From: Huintestinicola sp050874005
GTDB lineage: Bacteria; Bacillota; Clostridia; Oscillospirales; Ruminococcaceae
Assembly (NCBI RefSeq): GCF_050874005.1
Contig: NZ_JBNMJV010000003.1
Span: 1-64,000 of the forward strand
DNA length: 64,000 nt
Direction of reading: 5' to 3'
Position 1 is the stretch's first letter, and each line of letters starts with the position of its first letter. This document shows, in pieces, positions 61,786 through 64,000 of the stretch. Position numbers and translations under genes: made by a program. The notes beneath the pieces are model-generated. The model made no database searches, was not told the DNA's origin, and was given only the letters and a program-made list of their open reading frames with translations.

Positions 61786-63123
61786 TTATGTTTTTCTGCT
61801 GTTCGACAAAGCCTTCCGGATAAAGATAATGCCCGTAATATCCGCCAGCACCCACCCGATAGGCACAGCCCACCATATCCCTTTTACCCCGATAAATGGA
61901 ACAGGCGAAAGCACATAAGCCAGCAGCACTCTCGTGCCAAGGGAAATCACCGTCAGTATCAGAGCCATTTCGGGCTTTTCTATACCTCTGTAAAAGCCGT
62001 ACAGCAAAAACAGTATCCCAATGCCTATGTAAAAGCTGCCCTCAATGCGCAGATATCCCACGCCGATGCTAATGATATCCGTCTCCTCAGCCCTCACAAA
62101 TATCTGCATAAGGCAGGTCGCAAGGAAAAAAATAATGACCGAAACGCCCAGACAAAAGACGGAGGATATCTTCACAGCCTTGCGAAGACCCTCTTTCACT
62201 CTGTCCTGCTTACCGCCGCCGTGATTTTGTGAAATGAAAAGGGAGAAAGCATTGCCGAATTCCTGCGCAGGCATATACGCAAAGGAGTCTATCTTCACAG
62301 CCGCCGCAAAAGCCGCCATAACAGCCGTGCCGAAGCTGTTCACAAGCCCCTGTATCATCAGAATGCCGAAATTCATCACCGACTGCTGAATGCAGGCGCC
62401 GAAGGAGTGACGCATCACTTCCGAAAGGGTCTTTCTGTCGGTTTTCACTTCATTCCTTTTCGGGAGAAGCCAAGTTTCCTTTATTAGCACATAAGCACTA
62501 AGCCCGATACCCGAAACAGCCTGAGCAATGACCGTAGCCAGCGCCGCCCCCTTTATTCCCATTCCGAAGCAGACCACGAACAGGATATCGAGCAGGATAT
62601 TTATGACCGCCGCCGCCCCGAGAAACCACAGAGGTATCACCGAATTACCAACCGAGCGAAGCAGGAACGCAGAAAAGTTATACAGAAAAACAAAGAACAC
62701 TCCGAAGAAAATTACCCACACATATTCTCTCATCGCCCCGTAAATATCCCGGGGTACGCTCAGAATATGTAAAATAATGTCAATTCCCCCGAAGATAAGC
62801 CCGTTTACAATAACCGTAAACGCTCCGATGAACAGGAAGGAAACGGCAATGCTGTTTCTGAGCTGTACCCTGTCATTCCTGCCGAACCAAACGGAAAAAA
62901 CGCTGCCGCTGCCCATACACAGCCCGATAATAACGGAGGTTATGAAGGTCATAAGTGTGTATGCGGAGCCTACCGCCGCAAGTGCCCCCGAGCCTAAGAA
63001 TTTTCCCACAATAAACGAATCGGCAATGTTATAGCATTGCTGCAGCAGATTTCCGAGTATCATCGGATAAGCAAACAGCAGCAAAGCTTTTGTAACATTG
63101 CCCTCAGTCAAGTCCTTTGTCAT
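61786..63123 (-). CDS. MATE-family efflux transporter
   Basis: The 445-residue protein has about twelve hydrophobic segments and the MATE N-terminal signature TKDLTEGNVTKALLLFAYPMILGNLLQQCYNIADSFIVGKFLG. The second half repeats the fold (FGACIQQSVMNFGILMIQGLVNSFG). It belongs to the DinF/NorM-like clade of drug or metabolite antiporters in Clostridia. ATG 63123 overlaps the previous gene's stop. Substrate is unknown. Confidence 0.9.
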   Translation of the reverse strand: MTKDLTEGNVTKALLLFAYPMILGNLLQQCYNIADSFIVGKFLGSGALAAVGSAYTLMTFITSVIIGLCMGSGSVFSVWFGRNDRVQLRNSIAVSFLFIGAFTVIVNGLIFGGIDIILHILSVPRDIYGAMREYVWVIFFGVFFVFLYNFSAFLLRSVGNSVIPLWFLGAAAVINILLDILFVVCFGMGIKGAALATVIAQAVSGIGLSAYVLIKETWLLPKRNEVKTDRKTLSEVMRHSFGACIQQSVMNFGILMIQGLVNSFGTAVMAAFAAAVKIDSFAYMPAQEFGNAFSLFISQNHGGGKQDRVKEGLRKAVKISSVFCLGVSVIIFFLATCLMQIFVRAEETDIISIGVGYLRIEGSFYIGIGILFLLYGFYRGIEKPEMALILTVISLGTRVLLAYVLSPVPFIGVKGIWWAVPIGWVLADITGIIFIRKALSNSRKT

Positions 63124-63395
63124 AACCCCTTACACGTCTTGTTATAAGCGATAAGCGCCGCAATGACGCAGATTATCTGAGCGGCATTCACCGAAAGGGT
63201 GAAGCCGAATGCCAGTTTGAAAACAATAAGGTCGAGGATAACGGGCGCACCCGTGTCAATGCCCACCGACATATCATAGGCAAGCCAGCCCAGATACGGC
63301 ACACCGCTGCACACCCTTGCAATGACCGTGCCTAAAACTATGCCTGCCAGCAGAAAAAACAGAAAAGCGATAGTCCTCTTGAAATTTTCCTTCAT
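63120..63395 (-). CDS. DUF4321 small membrane protein
   Basis: This 91-residue protein has two hydrophobic segments (TIAFLFFLLAGIVLGTVIA and LSVNAAQIICVIAALIAY) separated by a Gly and Asp-containing loop, with LGWLAYDMSVGID before LIVFKLAFGFTLSVN. This matches DUF4321, a Clostridia family of unknown role often near cell division or septum genes. Start is ATG 63395; an ATG at 63416 is also possible. It overlaps the MATE gene by four bases. Confidence 0.75.
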   Translation of the reverse strand: MKENFKRTIAFLFFLLAGIVLGTVIARVCSGVPYLGWLAYDMSVGIDTGAPVILDLIVFKLAFGFTLSVNAAQIICVIAALIAYNKTCKGL

Positions 63396-63428
63396 CAGTT
63401 CCCTACATCCTTTCAAGGGGGTCTGCTC

Positions 63429-64000
63429 TCAGACTATCCCTCTGTAGTAAAGTCCCCGTGTGAATTTTCCCTCGGGGCTGTCCCGGCGGATATACCGCTT
63501 TATGACCTCTTCCGCCTGCTTCGGCGGCATATCTCCCATATCAAGAAGAGCGAAAGCAGCACCTCTGAACTCGGAAAGCCTGTCCGATGTCTCGAGAATA
63601 TCGCAGTTTCTGATACGGGCGTATTTTTTGCTGTCACATTCAACGGGAAATTTCCTGCCCGTCCTGTCGGTAATAGCACCCGTACAGCCCTTGCAGCCTG
63701 CCTGCGCACGAATGGGGCAGTTCCGTGTTATCATCAGAGGGAGCCTGCCGTAGGCGTAAAAGCCTGTGGGAACAGCTTTTCCGAGAGCGGAAAACTGCGC
63801 CGCTTTAAGCTCAAATGAGGCGGTGATATCACATAAGCCAAGCTCCGCAAACCTCTTTACGGCATATGAGTTTGTGACATTAAGCCCCGTGCCCCCGTGA
63901 ATGTGAACATCGCCCAGCTCATTCAGCACACCCATATGTGTGAAATTTCCGCATACAAGATCCGTAAAGCCCTTTGCTTTAAGTTCGGAGAGCTCACGTA
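63429..64000 (-). CDS. U32-family peptidase, 5' end outside window
   Basis: The frame runs off the window end, so only the C-terminal 190 residues are seen. The text FYAYGRLPLMITRNCPIRAQAGCKGC matches the conserved Cys-containing segment of U32 (collagenase-like, DUF3656) peptidases, and VHIHGGTGLNVTNSYAVKRFAELG precedes it. Upstream in-frame residues (RELSELKAKGFTDLVCGNF) confirm that an ATG at 63935 is internal. U32 proteins may act on tRNA or RNA hydroxylation rather than protein. It starts a transcript with DUF4321 and MATE. Confidence 0.8.
   Translation of the reverse strand, partial: RELSELKAKGFTDLVCGNFTHMGVLNELGDVHIHGGTGLNVTNSYAVKRFAELGLCDITASFELKAAQFSALGKAVPTGFYAYGRLPLMITRNCPIRAQAGCKGCTGAITDRTGRKFPVECDSKKYARIRNCDILETSDRLSEFRGAAFALLDMGDMPPKQAEEVIKRYIRRDSPEGKFTRGLYYRGIV

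Overview
The window looks like a chromosomal segment of a Gram-positive, anaerobic, spore-forming member of the Clostridia, most like Ruminococcus or a related Oscillospiraceae genus. This rests on gene content and order: scpA-scpB-DUF2953-gerW(ytfJ)-dacF-rluB, gdpP-rplI-dnaB-tilS-hpt-ftsH, rex, rubrerythrin, pyruvate formate-lyase, a eukaryotic-type NADP-isocitrate dehydrogenase beside aconitase, plus AAGGAGG-type ribosome sites and near-perfect TTGACA-17-TATAAT promoters. The species call is inference only.

Layout. Bases 1-140 hold the end of an IS3-family element that has cut a phage terminase small-subunit gene. From 142 to 11475 runs the structural and lysis part of a prophage on the plus strand: terminase, portal, scaffold-like protein, capsid, connectors, tail and baseplate proteins, fibre, holin, amidase, ending in a strong terminator. 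No tape-measure gene, integrase or replication gene is visible. Bases 11500-16900 hold a plus-strand cell division, chromosome condensation and sporulation operon. Bases 16900-20240 hold three minus-strand cell-surface or cytoskeleton genes, including a bactofilin. Bases 20400-25000 hold a GntR-regulated MacA/MacB-type export operon, followed by rubrerythrin.

Bases 25770-26400 hold no gene but carry dense repeats, including an element with six successive hairpins inside inverted ends. A chemoreceptor gene broken by a frameshift follows. A minus-strand MoxR-DUF58-transglutaminase-RluA operon, an unknown gene and rex come next. An acn-to-icd operon follows, ending in a 93-bp tandem repeat. Three tRNA genes (Gly, Arg, His) precede a 1588-residue protein built from about fifteen 51-residue repeats.

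The most notable locus is 46281-49915. The pyruvate formate-lyase large subunit lacks the C-terminal glycyl-radical domain, and that domain is encoded alone, as an 80-residue protein, by the next gene. The activase gene pflA follows, so the locus appears to encode a split glycyl radical enzyme. From 49900 to 61700 a long minus-strand operon, preceded by two perfect tandem promoters, encodes RNase J (with a long disordered N-terminus), GdpP, a SUFU-domain protein, L9, DnaB, TilS, Hpt and FtsH. The window ends in MATE, DUF4321 and a truncated U32 peptidase gene.

The genes suggest a fermenter. PFL would make acetyl-CoA and formate, acn and icd would make 2-oxoglutarate, Rex would sense NADH, and rubrerythrin would handle peroxide. 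A family of short dispersed repeats (5098, 24916, 25830, 36145-36408) sits repeatedly just behind stop codons and, in two cases, supplies the stop codon itself.
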